From JBELHJ01 sp042091495 (GTDB lineage Bacteria > Bacteroidota > Bacteroidia > Flavobacteriales > Flavobacteriaceae), in assembly GCA_042091495.1 (NCBI GenBank), contig JBELHJ010000017.1:1-42400 (forward strand): 42,400 nt of DNA, written 5' to 3'. The translations under genes and the position numbers were made by a program. This document shows, one piece after another, positions 1 through 8,464 of the stretch (its first letter is position 1; each line of letters begins with the position of its first letter). The notes beneath the pieces were generated by a model. It did not search any database and was not told the DNA's origin. It saw nothing but the letters and a program-made list of their open reading frames with translations.

Positions 1-60
1 AATATAAAAGGATTACTTCGTGATCCTAACAGTGCGCCGCACTGAAAATCAAAAAGCCGC

Positions 61-100
61 AAAACCAAAAAAGCAAGCTTTATGGTTTTGCTTGCTTTTT
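61..100. terminator. Bidirectional hairpin terminator after tRNA-Arg
   Basis: An inverted repeat AAAAAGCAAGC (68-78) / GCTTGCTTTTT (90-100) has an 11-base loop, with A residues on its left and T residues on its right, so it could end transcription from either side. A second, overlapping pairing AAAACCA (61-67) / TGGTTTT (83-89) is possible. It lies just downstream of the minus-strand tRNA and is the natural end of the yqeY/tRNA transcript. Confidence 0.7.
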
Positions 101-110
101 GATTTATTCG

Positions 111-184
111 TGACCCCGGTAGGATTCAAACCTACAACCCTCAGAGCCGAAATCTGATGCGCTATTCAGTTGCGCCACGGGGCC
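111..184 (-). tRNA. tRNA-Arg (anticodon TCG)
   Basis: Read on the minus strand, the sequence folds as a full cloverleaf of 74 bases. The acceptor stem GGCCCCG pairs with CGGGGTC (one G-U pair), with discriminator A. The anticodon stem TCAGA / TCTGA encloses the loop TTTCGGC, so the anticodon is TCG, reading CGA and probably other CGN arginine codons. The T-arm has GGTTTGAATCC. The 3' CCA is not encoded. It lies 25 bases downstream of yqeY on the same strand with no obvious promoter between them, so co-transcription is likely. Confidence 0.95.
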
Positions 185-209
185 GTTATTTTAAAATTTA
201 ATTATGCTT

Positions 210-662
210 TTATGCTGTAAGTTGAGCCTTTACAATGGTAGAAATCGTCTTGCCATCAGCCTGGCCTGCCAGTTTACCATTAACCACACCCATGACTTTA
301 CCCATATCTTTCATGCCCGAAGCACCCAATTGGGCTATAGTAGCGGTTACTACTGATGTAATTTCTTCCTCTGATAATTGTGCTGGTAGAAATTGTGCTA
401 TAACTTCTGCCTGAGCTAATTCTGGCTCTGCCAAGTCGTTACGACCCTGTTCTGAAAAAATAGCCGCACTGTCTTTGCGTTGCTTTACCAACTTAGATAA
501 TAACTTAATCTCATCCTTTTCAGTCAAGCCCTCTTTGGAACCTGATGCCGTTTGAGCTAATAAGATTTCTGATTTGACAGCACGTAAAGCTGCTAATGCT
601 GTTTGATCTTTCTCTTTCATGGCTGCCTTCATAGCGGTCATGATATCAGTTTGTAAAGCCAT
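210..662 (-). CDS. yqeY: GatB/YqeY domain-containing protein
   Basis: The 150-residue protein belongs to the YqeY family, which resembles the C-terminal tail domain of the GatB subunit of the tRNA-dependent amidotransferase. Its cellular role is not firmly known; tRNA binding is usually assumed. The lysine-rich N-terminus (MALQTDIMTAMKAAMKEKD), the central KDEIKLLSKLVKQRKDS helix and the end segment GMKDMGKVMGVVNGKLAGQADGK are typical. The frame is open 15 codons further upstream, but those codons run into the terminator hairpin behind ftsZ, so the ATG at 662 is chosen. It follows ftsZ on the same strand and precedes tRNA-Arg. A possible -7 element TATATTCG (684-677) lies just upstream, otherwise it depends on read-through from the dcw operon. 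Confidence 0.93.
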   Translation of the reverse strand: MALQTDIMTAMKAAMKEKDQTALAALRAVKSEILLAQTASGSKEGLTEKDEIKLLSKLVKQRKDSAAIFSEQGRNDLAEPELAQAEVIAQFLPAQLSEEEITSVVTATIAQLGASGMKDMGKVMGVVNGKLAGQADGKTISTIVKAQLTA

Positions 663-680
663 AATTTCGTTTTTTGCGAA

Positions 681-725
681 TATAAAAATAAAAGCCGAAA
701 CCCACATGCGCCTGGTTTCGACTTT
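681..725 (-). terminator. Terminator at the end of the dcw operon (after ftsZ)
   Basis: On the minus strand AAAGTCGAAACC (725-714) pairs with GGTTTCGGCTTT (702-691) across an 11-base loop, giving a 12-bp stem with one G-U pair, followed at once by TATTTTTATATT. This is a strong intrinsic-terminator shape placed between ftsZ and yqeY. Confidence 0.8.
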
Positions 726-748
726 TAAGATTTTTAAGCGGTATTCAT

Positions 749-2737
749 CTAATCTACATTATCATGTAAGAATGAATTGTTATCGCGCAGTTGGATATCA
801 TCATTATCATCTGTGCCAACCGATAGACGGGAGACATTAACGTCTGATGAATGTGTGGTTTGATCTAACTCCAAGCCCATACGCTTATAGGCGGGTTCTT
901 TCTCCAAATCATCCACTTGCTTTTGAAACTTGTAATTGAAATCTTTGAGTCGATTAACGCGATCCTCATTACGATTCTGCATGGAATCTTTAATTGGCGT
1001 ATGAATTGGATCTACAATGGGGCGCTCTGTAATTTCTTTTTGAGCCGCTGAGTCGTCAGCTTGGGAATTAAGTTGAATGTCATCAGACTCATCATAAGCC
1101 ACCGTTTGTTCACCACTAGCATCAGACTGAGTTACAGGAATTACCTCTATGTAATCATTAACTTCAATAGCTTTAGCATCCTCTAAATTGTGAACCACTG
1201 GCTCTGAAACCGATGACGTTTGATCTTGATTTTGATCAACAGACAACTCGAAAGTAAAAGCTATTTGCTGGTCCTCCTCAAGAGTGTTATGTTCTTCATG
1301 CACCACAGGATTTGCAGAAGGAGCAGACTCATTTTCGGATGAATTTAAAGTGGTAATTGTAATATCTTCTTCTATGTCTATATCTACTTGAGAAGTGGTA
1401 TCTACAACTTCTTCATAGACCACATTGATGTTTTTAATTAATTCTGTTGTTGGAATAAGATCCATAGTAGGTGCTTCCAAAACCGGTTTAGCCTGGGGAG
1501 TAACCACAACCTCATCTGCAACATTCATGTCATCAATATCCAATACATGTACTACTTTGGCTGGCTCTTGTTGTTCATCTACAGCCTCAATAGGTTTAAC
1601 CTCAACAGTGGGTTTCACGATTTCTGGTTCAGCCACTTCAGCTTCGGGTATGGGAGGCACTTCTGGTGCCTTTATAGTTTCCTGAGTTTTTGGAGTCTCT
1701 TCCAAATCATGAACGACTTTCTTAGCCTCGGTATTGGTAATTTCATATTGTTGATCTACATCAAAACCTGTGGCAATTACGGTAACAGCTATGGATTCAT
1801 CAAGGGATTCGTCTTCACCAACACCCATAATAATATTAGCATTATTACCAGCCTCTGTTTGGATATAATCGTTGATTTCTCCTATTTCGTCAATGGTAAT
1901 TTCATGCATTCCCGACACGATGAGAAGCAGAACGTTTTTCGCGCCGTTAATTTTATTATCATTAAGAAGTGGAGAATCTAGTGCTTTAACAATAGCATCT
2001 TTAGCTCTGCTATTTCCAGAAACAGTTGCTGAACCCATTATAGCGCTTCCGCTGTTACTTAATACGGTTTTAGCATCACGTAAATCAATGTTTTGGGTAT
2101 AGTGATGCGTGATGACTTCTGCTATGCCTCTAGAGGCTGTAGCTAATACCTCATCGGCTTTAGAAAAACCTGCTTTATAACCTAAATTGCCATAAACATC
2201 TCGTAACTTATTATTGTTTATTACAATAAGTGAATCTACATGGCCTCTTAAATTTTCCACGCCTTTCTGGGCTTGATCATTACGTAATTTCCCCTCAAAC
2301 TGAAAGGGTACGGTCACAATACCTACCGTTAGAATATCCATTTCTTTAGCCATTTTAGCAATAACAGGGGCCGCACCAGTTCCGGTTCCACCGCCCATTC
2401 CTGCCGTAATGAATACCATTTTGGTATTGGTATCTAGCATGGTTCTGATATCTTCAAGACTTTCAACAGCCGCCTGTTCCCCAATATCAGGATTAGCTCC
2501 AGCTCCAAGTCCTTCGGTAAGATTAACACCCAGTTGAATTTTGTTGGGAACACCACTGTTTTGTAATGCCTGGGCATCTGTATTACAAATTACAAAATCG
2601 ACACCTTTAATGCCTTGTTGAAACATGTGGTTGATGGCATTACTTCCTCCACCACCAATACCAATGACCTTAATGACATTAGACTGGTGTTTTGGCAAAT
2701 CGAATGCAATGTTTCCTAAATCATTATCGCTGCTCAT
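749..2737 (-). CDS. ftsZ: Cell division GTPase FtsZ with very long C-terminal linker
   Basis: FtsZ is the tubulin-like GTPase that polymerises into the Z ring and recruits the division machinery. The tubulin signature GGGTGTG is at residues 115-121 and the T7 loop NIDLRD at about 216-221 carries the two aspartates that complete the GTPase site of the next subunit. The globular domain ends near residue 330. The protein is 662 residues, against about 380 in E. coli; the extra length is an acidic, low-complexity linker of roughly 290 residues rich in E, D, V, P and T. The conserved tail at the C-terminus (RLSVGT... ending NNSFLHDNVD) is intact. It is the last gene of the dcw cluster, 37 bases after ftsA, and is followed by a strong terminator. 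Long linkers are usual in flavobacterial FtsZ, so this is not a fusion error. Confidence 0.98.
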   Translation of the reverse strand: MSSDNDLGNIAFDLPKHQSNVIKVIGIGGGGSNAINHMFQQGIKGVDFVICNTDAQALQNSGVPNKIQLGVNLTEGLGAGANPDIGEQAAVESLEDIRTMLDTNTKMVFITAGMGGGTGTGAAPVIAKMAKEMDILTVGIVTVPFQFEGKLRNDQAQKGVENLRGHVDSLIVINNNKLRDVYGNLGYKAGFSKADEVLATASRGIAEVITHHYTQNIDLRDAKTVLSNSGSAIMGSATVSGNSRAKDAIVKALDSPLLNDNKINGAKNVLLLIVSGMHEITIDEIGEINDYIQTEAGNNANIIMGVGEDESLDESIAVTVIATGFDVDQQYEITNTEAKKVVHDLEETPKTQETIKAPEVPPIPEAEVAEPEIVKPTVEVKPIEAVDEQQEPAKVVHVLDIDDMNVADEVVVTPQAKPVLEAPTMDLIPTTELIKNINVVYEEVVDTTSQVDIDIEEDITITTLNSSENESAPSANPVVHEEHNTLEEDQQIAFTFELSVDQNQDQTSSVSEPVVHNLEDAKAIEVNDYIEVIPVTQSDASGEQTVAYDESDDIQLNSQADDSAAQKEITERPIVDPIHTPIKDSMQNRNEDRVNRLKDFNYKFQKQVDDLEKEPAYKRMGLELDQTTHSSDVNVSRLSVGTDDNDDIQLRDNNSFLHDNVD

Positions 2738-2774
2738 GTTGGTTATGTTTTAGGGTTAGTTTATTATTTGTTAA

Positions 2775-4106
2775 TTATTCTGCGTTATCTAAAAATTCTT
2801 TCAAGCGCTCTGTTAGTTTATCTAATAATGAACGTCGTTCTCTTACAGGTGTTTCAGGTGTCCCAGAATCTTGACCCTCACTTTCTGATGTTTCTGAATC
2901 TGAGGAATCACCATTTAGTTCCTGTTCATGTTGCATGCGCCTTTGTTGTCGTCTTACACCATCCATTACCAAACCTACTGCAGTAGCATACAAGGGACTT
3001 GCAATCTCTTGATCACTATCTCCAGCCAAATGCTCATTAGGATAACCAATACGGGTATCCATACCTGTTATGTATTCTACCAATTGCTTAAGATGTTTAA
3101 GCTGACTTCCACCACCAGTTAATACAATCCCAGCAATAAGTTTATTTTTTTGCTCCTCATGACCGTAGTTTTTAATTTCTACATATACCTGTTCAACAAT
3201 TTCTACCACACGGGCATGAATAATCTTTGATAAATTTTTAAGGGTAATCTCTTTAGGCTCTCGTCCGCGTAAACCTGGGATAGAAACAATTTCGTTTTCC
3301 TTATTTTCTCCTGGCCAAGCCGATCCAAACTTGATTTTTAAAAGCTCTGCCTGTTTCTCTATAATAGAACAGCCCCCTTTAATATCTTCTGTGATCACAT
3401 TACCGCCAAAAGGAATGACTGCGGTATGCTTAATAATCCCATCTTTAAAAATGGCTAAATCTGTTGTTCCACCACCTATATCTATTAAGGCTACTCCTGC
3501 TTCTTTTTCTTCCTGACTAAGTACAGCATTAGAAGAGGCAAGGGGCTCTAAAGTGATGCCTTCTAATTCTAGTCCGCCACTTTTAACACAGCGCCCAATA
3601 TTTCTGATTGAAGAGACTTGACCTACCACCACATGGAAATTGGATTCTAAACGACCACCATACATACCAATAGGTTCTTTAATCTCGGCTTGGCCGTCTA
3701 CTTTAAATTCCTGAGGTAAAACATGAATGATTTCTTCACCAGGAAGCATGACCAGCTTATGAACTTGGTTAATTAAACGTTCTATATCTGCTTCGTCTAT
3801 GACTTGATCTGAATTTGGCCTGGTGATATAATCACTGTGTTGTAAACTTCTAATATGCTGTCCGGCAATACCCACAGTAACCTCATTAATTTTTTGTCCG
3901 CTGGCTAATTCAGCTTCTTGAACTGCTTGTTGAATGGATTGGATGGTTTGTGTAATATTATTTACTACGCCCCTGTGAACTCCTAAACTCTTGGATTTTC
4001 CAATACCTAGAATCTCCAGTTTACCATAGTCGTTTACACGGCCAATCATGGCTACAATCTTTGTAGTGCCTATGTCTAATCCTACCGCAATTTGTTTTGC
4101 TTCCAT
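2775..4106 (-). CDS. ftsA: Cell division protein FtsA
   Basis: FtsA is an actin-like ATPase that anchors FtsZ filaments to the inner membrane and recruits later division proteins. Actin-fold nucleotide motifs are visible: GLDIGTTKIVAMIG near residue 9, DIGGGTTDLAIF in the middle and LTGGGSQLKHL in the C-terminal half. The SHS2-like 1C region follows the first motif. After an acidic spacer with E, S and D, the protein ends with an amphipathic helix (RSLLDKLTERLKEFLDNAE) that matches the membrane-targeting sequence of the family. Length 443 residues is normal to slightly long. It lies 3 bases after ftsQ and 37 bases before ftsZ, the usual order. Confidence 0.98.
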   Translation of the reverse strand: MEAKQIAVGLDIGTTKIVAMIGRVNDYGKLEILGIGKSKSLGVHRGVVNNITQTIQSIQQAVQEAELASGQKINEVTVGIAGQHIRSLQHSDYITRPNSDQVIDEADIERLINQVHKLVMLPGEEIIHVLPQEFKVDGQAEIKEPIGMYGGRLESNFHVVVGQVSSIRNIGRCVKSGGLELEGITLEPLASSNAVLSQEEKEAGVALIDIGGGTTDLAIFKDGIIKHTAVIPFGGNVITEDIKGGCSIIEKQAELLKIKFGSAWPGENKENEIVSIPGLRGREPKEITLKNLSKIIHARVVEIVEQVYVEIKNYGHEEQKNKLIAGIVLTGGGSQLKHLKQLVEYITGMDTRIGYPNEHLAGDSDQEIASPLYATAVGLVMDGVRRQQRRMQHEQELNGDSSDSETSESEGQDSGTPETPVRERRSLLDKLTERLKEFLDNAE

Positions 4107-4109
4107 GTT

Positions 4110-4829
4110 TTATTTTTTGGTACAGATGACTTGATTATCAAATTTTAAATTAATGGCTTTATAACGGTTGAGTTGGTTGCTCTCGTCGGCCTCTTTATAA
4201 AATGCCTTGAAATTGGTTAGCTTTTTATCGAGTGCATGTAAATCACCCAACTGTATTACAAAATCATATGTTCTTAACCTCATAGTAAAGGTTTTGTCTT
4301 CGTTAGCATGTATATGAACTACTTGTGTTTTATAAAACACATCTTGTTCTATACGCTGTGCAAGCTTGGTTAGTGCTGAAAGGTCATTTGGAGTTATATA
4401 TCCTGAAACCATGGGCACTCTTGCACTGTAATTTTCAGATAAAGGCATCGCCTTTCCCTGATTATCAACATAATAGGAGTCATTGGTAATTACTCTGGCT
4501 ATAGGTGTTTTTTGTTCAATTTCTATGCGCACATCCCCATCTACAGATACTGAAACTTCAGCGTTTTTAACCAGTTTATTTGATTTTAGGGCAAGCTCCA
4601 CCTCATTCAAAGCTAAAGTTTCTTTCTGTTCATTTTTTAAAGACTGATTTTTTTGTACTAACAAGTTATTAACATTCTCATGGGTTAGGAATAACTTGTG
4701 TTTCCCCACAAAAACAATGGAAGCATCCCTTAATATGCGGTCGTTATTTTTGATGGTACCAAAAGCCAACATGACTGCAGTTAAAGCCAATAAAACAATC
4801 CCTTTTATGTAATTCCAGTTAATGCGCAT
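4110..4829 (-). CDS. ftsQ: Cell division protein FtsQ
   Basis: The 239-residue protein is a single-pass bitopic division protein: a short basic cytoplasmic start (MRINWNYIKG), one membrane helix (about 10-25) and a periplasmic domain with POTRA-like and FtsQ-type beta segments. In other bacteria FtsQ links early (FtsA/FtsZ) and late (FtsW/FtsI) division proteins through FtsB and FtsL. Sequence identity in this family is low, so the call rests on size, topology, the segment VEIEQKTPIARV typical of FtsQ, and position between murC and ftsA. Its start overlaps the end of murC by 11 bases. Confidence 0.93.
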   Translation of the reverse strand: MRINWNYIKGIVLLALTAVMLAFGTIKNNDRILRDASIVFVGKHKLFLTHENVNNLLVQKNQSLKNEQKETLALNEVELALKSNKLVKNAEVSVSVDGDVRIEIEQKTPIARVITNDSYYVDNQGKAMPLSENYSARVPMVSGYITPNDLSALTKLAQRIEQDVFYKTQVVHIHANEDKTFTMRLRTYDFVIQLGDLHALDKKLTNFKAFYKEADESNQLNRYKAINLKFDNQVICTKK

Positions 4830-6171
4830 TACTTAAAGTTTGTTTAATTGATGATACTTCGTTTCCTATATCCCCCGCTCCCATACTGACGAATACAGTG
4901 GCATCTGAAAGTCTTAGCGCTTCTACTAATTCTGACTTTCCTAAAAGTTGTTTATCGGCCATCGCAATTTTATCAAACAACCAAGCCGAATTAATCCCCG
5001 CTATGGGCAGTTCTCTTGCTGGATAAATATCGAGTAAAATAAGAGCGTCAAATAATGCTAGTGTTTCTGCAAATTCATCGGCAAAATCTTTGGTGCGCGA
5101 ATATAAATGGGGCTGAAAAACAGCCATTACTTTTTTGTTAGGATACAATTCCCGTACCGCCTGGTGAACGGCTTTGATTTCTTCTGGATGATGGGCATAA
5201 TCGTCAATATAGACACAATCTGAGCGTTTAATGTGGTACGTAAACCTGCGTTTCACTCCACGATAAGTTGCTAAACCTTCTCTTAAAGAAACGGTATCAC
5301 AACCATACTCATAGGCCATAGCAAAAGCTACCAGCGCATTTTCTAAATTATGTCGTCCTGGCAGATTTAAAGTCAATTGATCTATGTATGCGGATGGTGT
5401 TTGTATTCCAAATTGATAGGCGCCGTTTTCAATAGTCAAATTTTTAATCTCATAATCGGAGCCATCACTAATCCCATAGGTGATTCCCGGTAATGCAATA
5501 CCATTGCGAACAAATAATTTGCCATTTTGAGGTAAGCGCTTAGTAAATTCTACAAAAGAGTCTTCTAGGGCTGACTTAGCGTTATAAATATCTAAATGAT
5601 CAGCATCCATAGAAGTCACACAAGCCATATCAGGATACAGTGTTAAGAAAGAACGATCAAACTCATCGGCTTCCACTACGGAAACTTCGGTACCATTTAC
5701 AATAAGGTTAGAATTGTAATTTTCTGTGATACCTCCTAGAAAAGCCGTCATATTTACATTAGCCACTTTCATAAGATGACCCAAAATACTGGTAGTGGTA
5801 GTCTTTCCATGGGTACCAGAAACGGCTAAGCAAAATGTATCTTTAGTAATTAAACCCAGTATCTGTGAACGTTTTAAGACGGCAAAGTTTTGACTTCTAA
5901 AAAAACCTAATTGTTGGTGTGTATCTGGAACAGCTGGTGTGTAAATAACAAGTGTATTAGAGGCATTATAAAGTCCGTTTTCTACCAAATCCTTGTCATC
6001 TTCAAAACTAACCGTTGCCCCTAAATCTTGAAGTGCATTGGTTACCTCTGACAAGGTTTTATCATAGCCATGCACCTGTTTATTCATTAATAGGAAATAT
6101 CGTGCTAAAGCACTCATACCAATACCGCCGATGCCAATAAAATATATGTATGTAAACTGTTTAAGCTGCAT
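4819..6171 (-). CDS. murC: UDP-N-acetylmuramate--L-alanine ligase MurC
   Basis: MurC adds L-alanine to UDP-N-acetylmuramic acid in the cytoplasm with ATP, the first peptide step of peptidoglycan precursor synthesis. The N-terminal Rossmann motif FIGIGGIGMSALA (about 11-23) binds the UDP part; the ATP loop SGTHGKTTTTS is at about 118-128; the central ligase segment NLPGRHNLENALVA and the C-terminal domain containing DDYAHHPEEIKA are both present. Length 450 is typical. The gene overlaps murG upstream by 11 bases and ftsQ downstream by 11 bases, so translational coupling is likely. Confidence 0.98.
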   Translation of the reverse strand: MQLKQFTYIYFIGIGGIGMSALARYFLLMNKQVHGYDKTLSEVTNALQDLGATVSFEDDKDLVENGLYNASNTLVIYTPAVPDTHQQLGFFRSQNFAVLKRSQILGLITKDTFCLAVSGTHGKTTTTSILGHLMKVANVNMTAFLGGITENYNSNLIVNGTEVSVVEADEFDRSFLTLYPDMACVTSMDADHLDIYNAKSALEDSFVEFTKRLPQNGKLFVRNGIALPGITYGISDGSDYEIKNLTIENGAYQFGIQTPSAYIDQLTLNLPGRHNLENALVAFAMAYEYGCDTVSLREGLATYRGVKRRFTYHIKRSDCVYIDDYAHHPEEIKAVHQAVRELYPNKKVMAVFQPHLYSRTKDFADEFAETLALFDALILLDIYPARELPIAGINSAWLFDKIAMADKQLLGKSELVEALRLSDATVFVSMGAGDIGNEVSSIKQTLSNAH

Positions 6172-7267
6172 GAGGTTTTATTATGGTTTCGAGTGCATTT
6201 ACAATATCTGAGGTTGCATTGGGTTTGGCCAATTGCTTAATATTTTTAATTAACTGCTGTTGCTGATCTTTATCTTTGAAAAGGGCCTCTAATACGTCAT
6301 CAAAATTGGTTTCAAGTTGGGATTCTTCAAGAACACATGCTGCATTTTTATCAGCCAAAGCTTTGGCGTTTTTATATTGATGATTTTCGGCAACATTAGG
6401 AGACGGGATAAATAAAACTGGCTTACCCACTAGACACAATTCTGATACAGAACTGGCTCCCGCTCTTGAAACTATAATATCAGCTGCACTAAAAGCCGTT
6501 GCCATGTCATTGATATAGGCCTTGATTTCTACAGTGCCCGTTTGAGCCAAATGCTTATACCTGTCATAGTACAACGCGCCACATTGCCAAATAATTTGAA
6601 CATCTTGAGAGACCACACGTTCCAATCTGGATGCCATAAGTGCATTGATACGCTGAGACCCTAAGCTCCCCCCTAAAACAAGCAGTGTTGGTTTTTGAGA
6701 ATTCAAAGCATAGCTTTTAAGAGCGGTTGGTTGATCAATATCATTATCTGCCAAAACTGACCGGACTGGATTACCCGTAAACAGCAATTTTGACTTTGGA
6801 AAAAAGCGTTCTAACCCATCATAAGCCACACAAATTTTATTAACATAGCGTCCCAGAATTTTATTGGTGATTCCTGGATATGAATTTTGCTCCTGAATGA
6901 CTGACGGAATGCCTTTTCTTGAGGCCACATATAATAATGGCCCGCTTGCAAATCCTCCCGTGCCAACCACTAAGTGGGGTTTGAACTTATTGATTATGGC
7001 TTGTGATTTTATTAAACTGACGAGTAATTTTATAGGGAATAATAAATTTTTAAGCGTTAGTTTGCGCTGTAATCCCGAAATCCAAAGCCCTTTAATAGGA
7101 TACCCAGCCTGTGGCACTTTTTCCATTTCCATCCTATCACTAGCCCCAACAAAAAGAATATCGGCATGAGGATAGCGCTGCTTAATTTCGTTAGCAATAG
7201 CTATGGCCGGATAAATATGTCCGCCAGTTCCTCCTCCAGATATGATTACTTTTAAATGTTGCATCAT
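6161..7267 (-). CDS. murG: Undecaprenyldiphospho-muramoylpentapeptide beta-N-acetylglucosaminyltransferase MurG
   Basis: MurG is the GT28 membrane-associated glycosyltransferase that adds GlcNAc to lipid I to make lipid II. The glycine-rich loop SGGGTGGHIYPA (about 10-21) near the N-terminus and the second loop LVLGGSLGSQRINAL are the family G loops; the nucleotide-sugar site segment SRAGASSVSELCLVGKP and the following FIPSPNVAENHQ are also present. Length 368 is normal. Two ATG codons lie in tandem (7267 and 7264); the first overlaps the ftsW stop by 4 bases and is used here, though the second is equally possible. Confidence 0.98.
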   Translation of the reverse strand: MMQHLKVIISGGGTGGHIYPAIAIANEIKQRYPHADILFVGASDRMEMEKVPQAGYPIKGLWISGLQRKLTLKNLLFPIKLLVSLIKSQAIINKFKPHLVVGTGGFASGPLLYVASRKGIPSVIQEQNSYPGITNKILGRYVNKICVAYDGLERFFPKSKLLFTGNPVRSVLADNDIDQPTALKSYALNSQKPTLLVLGGSLGSQRINALMASRLERVVSQDVQIIWQCGALYYDRYKHLAQTGTVEIKAYINDMATAFSAADIIVSRAGASSVSELCLVGKPVLFIPSPNVAENHQYKNAKALADKNAACVLEESQLETNFDDVLEALFKDKDQQQQLIKNIKQLAKPNATSDIVNALETIIKPHAA

Positions 7268-8457
7268 AAGGTTTCGCTTAATATATCTAAGGGGTGCTTG
7301 TCATCAACCTGCACCACTTCTTTTTCCTCTTTTTTAATACTTACACTAACAATTATTCCGGCTGCAATACAGGTCATCCATATGGAAGTTCCCCCACTAC
7401 TAATTAAAGGAAGGGTTTGTCCTGTAACTGGAAATAACTCCACAGCTACAGCCATATTGATGAGCGCCTGAAAGACTATAGGAACTCCAACTGCCAGTAC
7501 TAACAATTTCCCAAAAACTGTTTTGGCTTTTTGGGAGATAATTACAATACGAAATAATAAATAACCGTAAAGTAGCAACAACCCTAAACCACCAATCAAA
7601 CCATATTCCTCGATAATAATCGCGAAAATAAAATCCGAAGACGACTGCGGTAAGAAGTTCTTTTGAATACTTTTCCCTGGACCTCTTCCTTGAATACCCC
7701 CTGTAGCTATGGCTATTTTGGCTTTTTCAATTTGATAATCTGCTTCTGTATCTTCGCCATTAGAAAAATTCTCTACCCTACTAATCCAAGTATCTACCCT
7801 ATTAGGCATAGCATCTGGAAAAGCTTTGGCAGTTAGGACGAATAAGGTTAATACCAAGAACCCCGCTCCCAGAATAACCATGATATATTTGAAAGGATAT
7901 CCACCAATAAAAGCCAACAATACCACCATTGAAAACAATATGGCTGTCGTTGAAAAATTGGCTGGTAAAATTAAAATTAATACGAGAAAAACAGGCAACC
8001 AAAGTTGTAAAAATGACTTTTTAAAAGTAACCTCCTGATCCTTAATTCTTGAGACATAACGCGCCACATTAATCATTAAAACCAATCCCGCTAGCGTTGA
8101 TGTTTGAAAGGACCCAACTACGGGTATTCTAATCCAACGACTGGCATTTGCACCATCTATTGTAGTGCCTTGAAATAGGGTTACCAACAATAAAACTACT
8201 ACAACAGGATACATAACAATGGAAATGCCTTTAAAGTATTTATAAGGTACTTTATGGACCATAAACATGAGTGCTACCCCCAAAACAATATGAACAAAAT
8301 GTTTAACCAAATACCCAAATGTATTGCCCGAGCCACCGATATATGCCAAATTACTGGCCGCGCTATACACAGGTAAAAAGGAGATGGTAGCCAAAAGAAT
8401 TATAATGGCCCAAATAAGACGATCTCCTTTAAATGAATTAAACACTGATGTTTTCAT
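7264..8457 (-). CDS. ftsW: Lipid II polymerase / cell division protein FtsW
   Basis: FtsW is a SEDS-family membrane glycosyltransferase that polymerises lipid II at the septum together with its cognate PBP, here probably the FtsI of the same cluster. About ten hydrophobic segments are visible. SEDS landmarks include NASRWIRI in the first half, the periplasmic stretch IQGRGPGKSIQKNFLPQSSSDFIFAIIIEE with its conserved aspartate, and PLISSGGTSIW near the C-terminus. Length 397 fits. Position between murD and murG and pairing with ftsI favour FtsW over RodA. Confidence 0.96.
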   Translation of the reverse strand: MKTSVFNSFKGDRLIWAIIILLATISFLPVYSAASNLAYIGGSGNTFGYLVKHFVHIVLGVALMFMVHKVPYKYFKGISIVMYPVVVVLLLVTLFQGTTIDGANASRWIRIPVVGSFQTSTLAGLVLMINVARYVSRIKDQEVTFKKSFLQLWLPVFLVLILILPANFSTTAILFSMVVLLAFIGGYPFKYIMVILGAGFLVLTLFVLTAKAFPDAMPNRVDTWISRVENFSNGEDTEADYQIEKAKIAIATGGIQGRGPGKSIQKNFLPQSSSDFIFAIIIEEYGLIGGLGLLLLYGYLLFRIVIISQKAKTVFGKLLVLAVGVPIVFQALINMAVAVELFPVTGQTLPLISSGGTSIWMTCIAAGIIVSVSIKKEEKEVVQVDDKHPLDILSETL

Positions 8458-8464
8458 ATTACTA

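Noticed and set aside
17..113. TTCGTGA at 17-23 and 107-113 as attachment-site repeats beside tRNA-Arg
   Set aside because: Only seven bases are shared, there is no integrase in the window and the second copy only touches the tRNA end.
1425..2102. Plus-strand frames of 76-144 codons inside ftsZ
   Set aside because: They are antisense to the ftsZ linker and globular domain, have composition of reverse-strand coding DNA and match no family.
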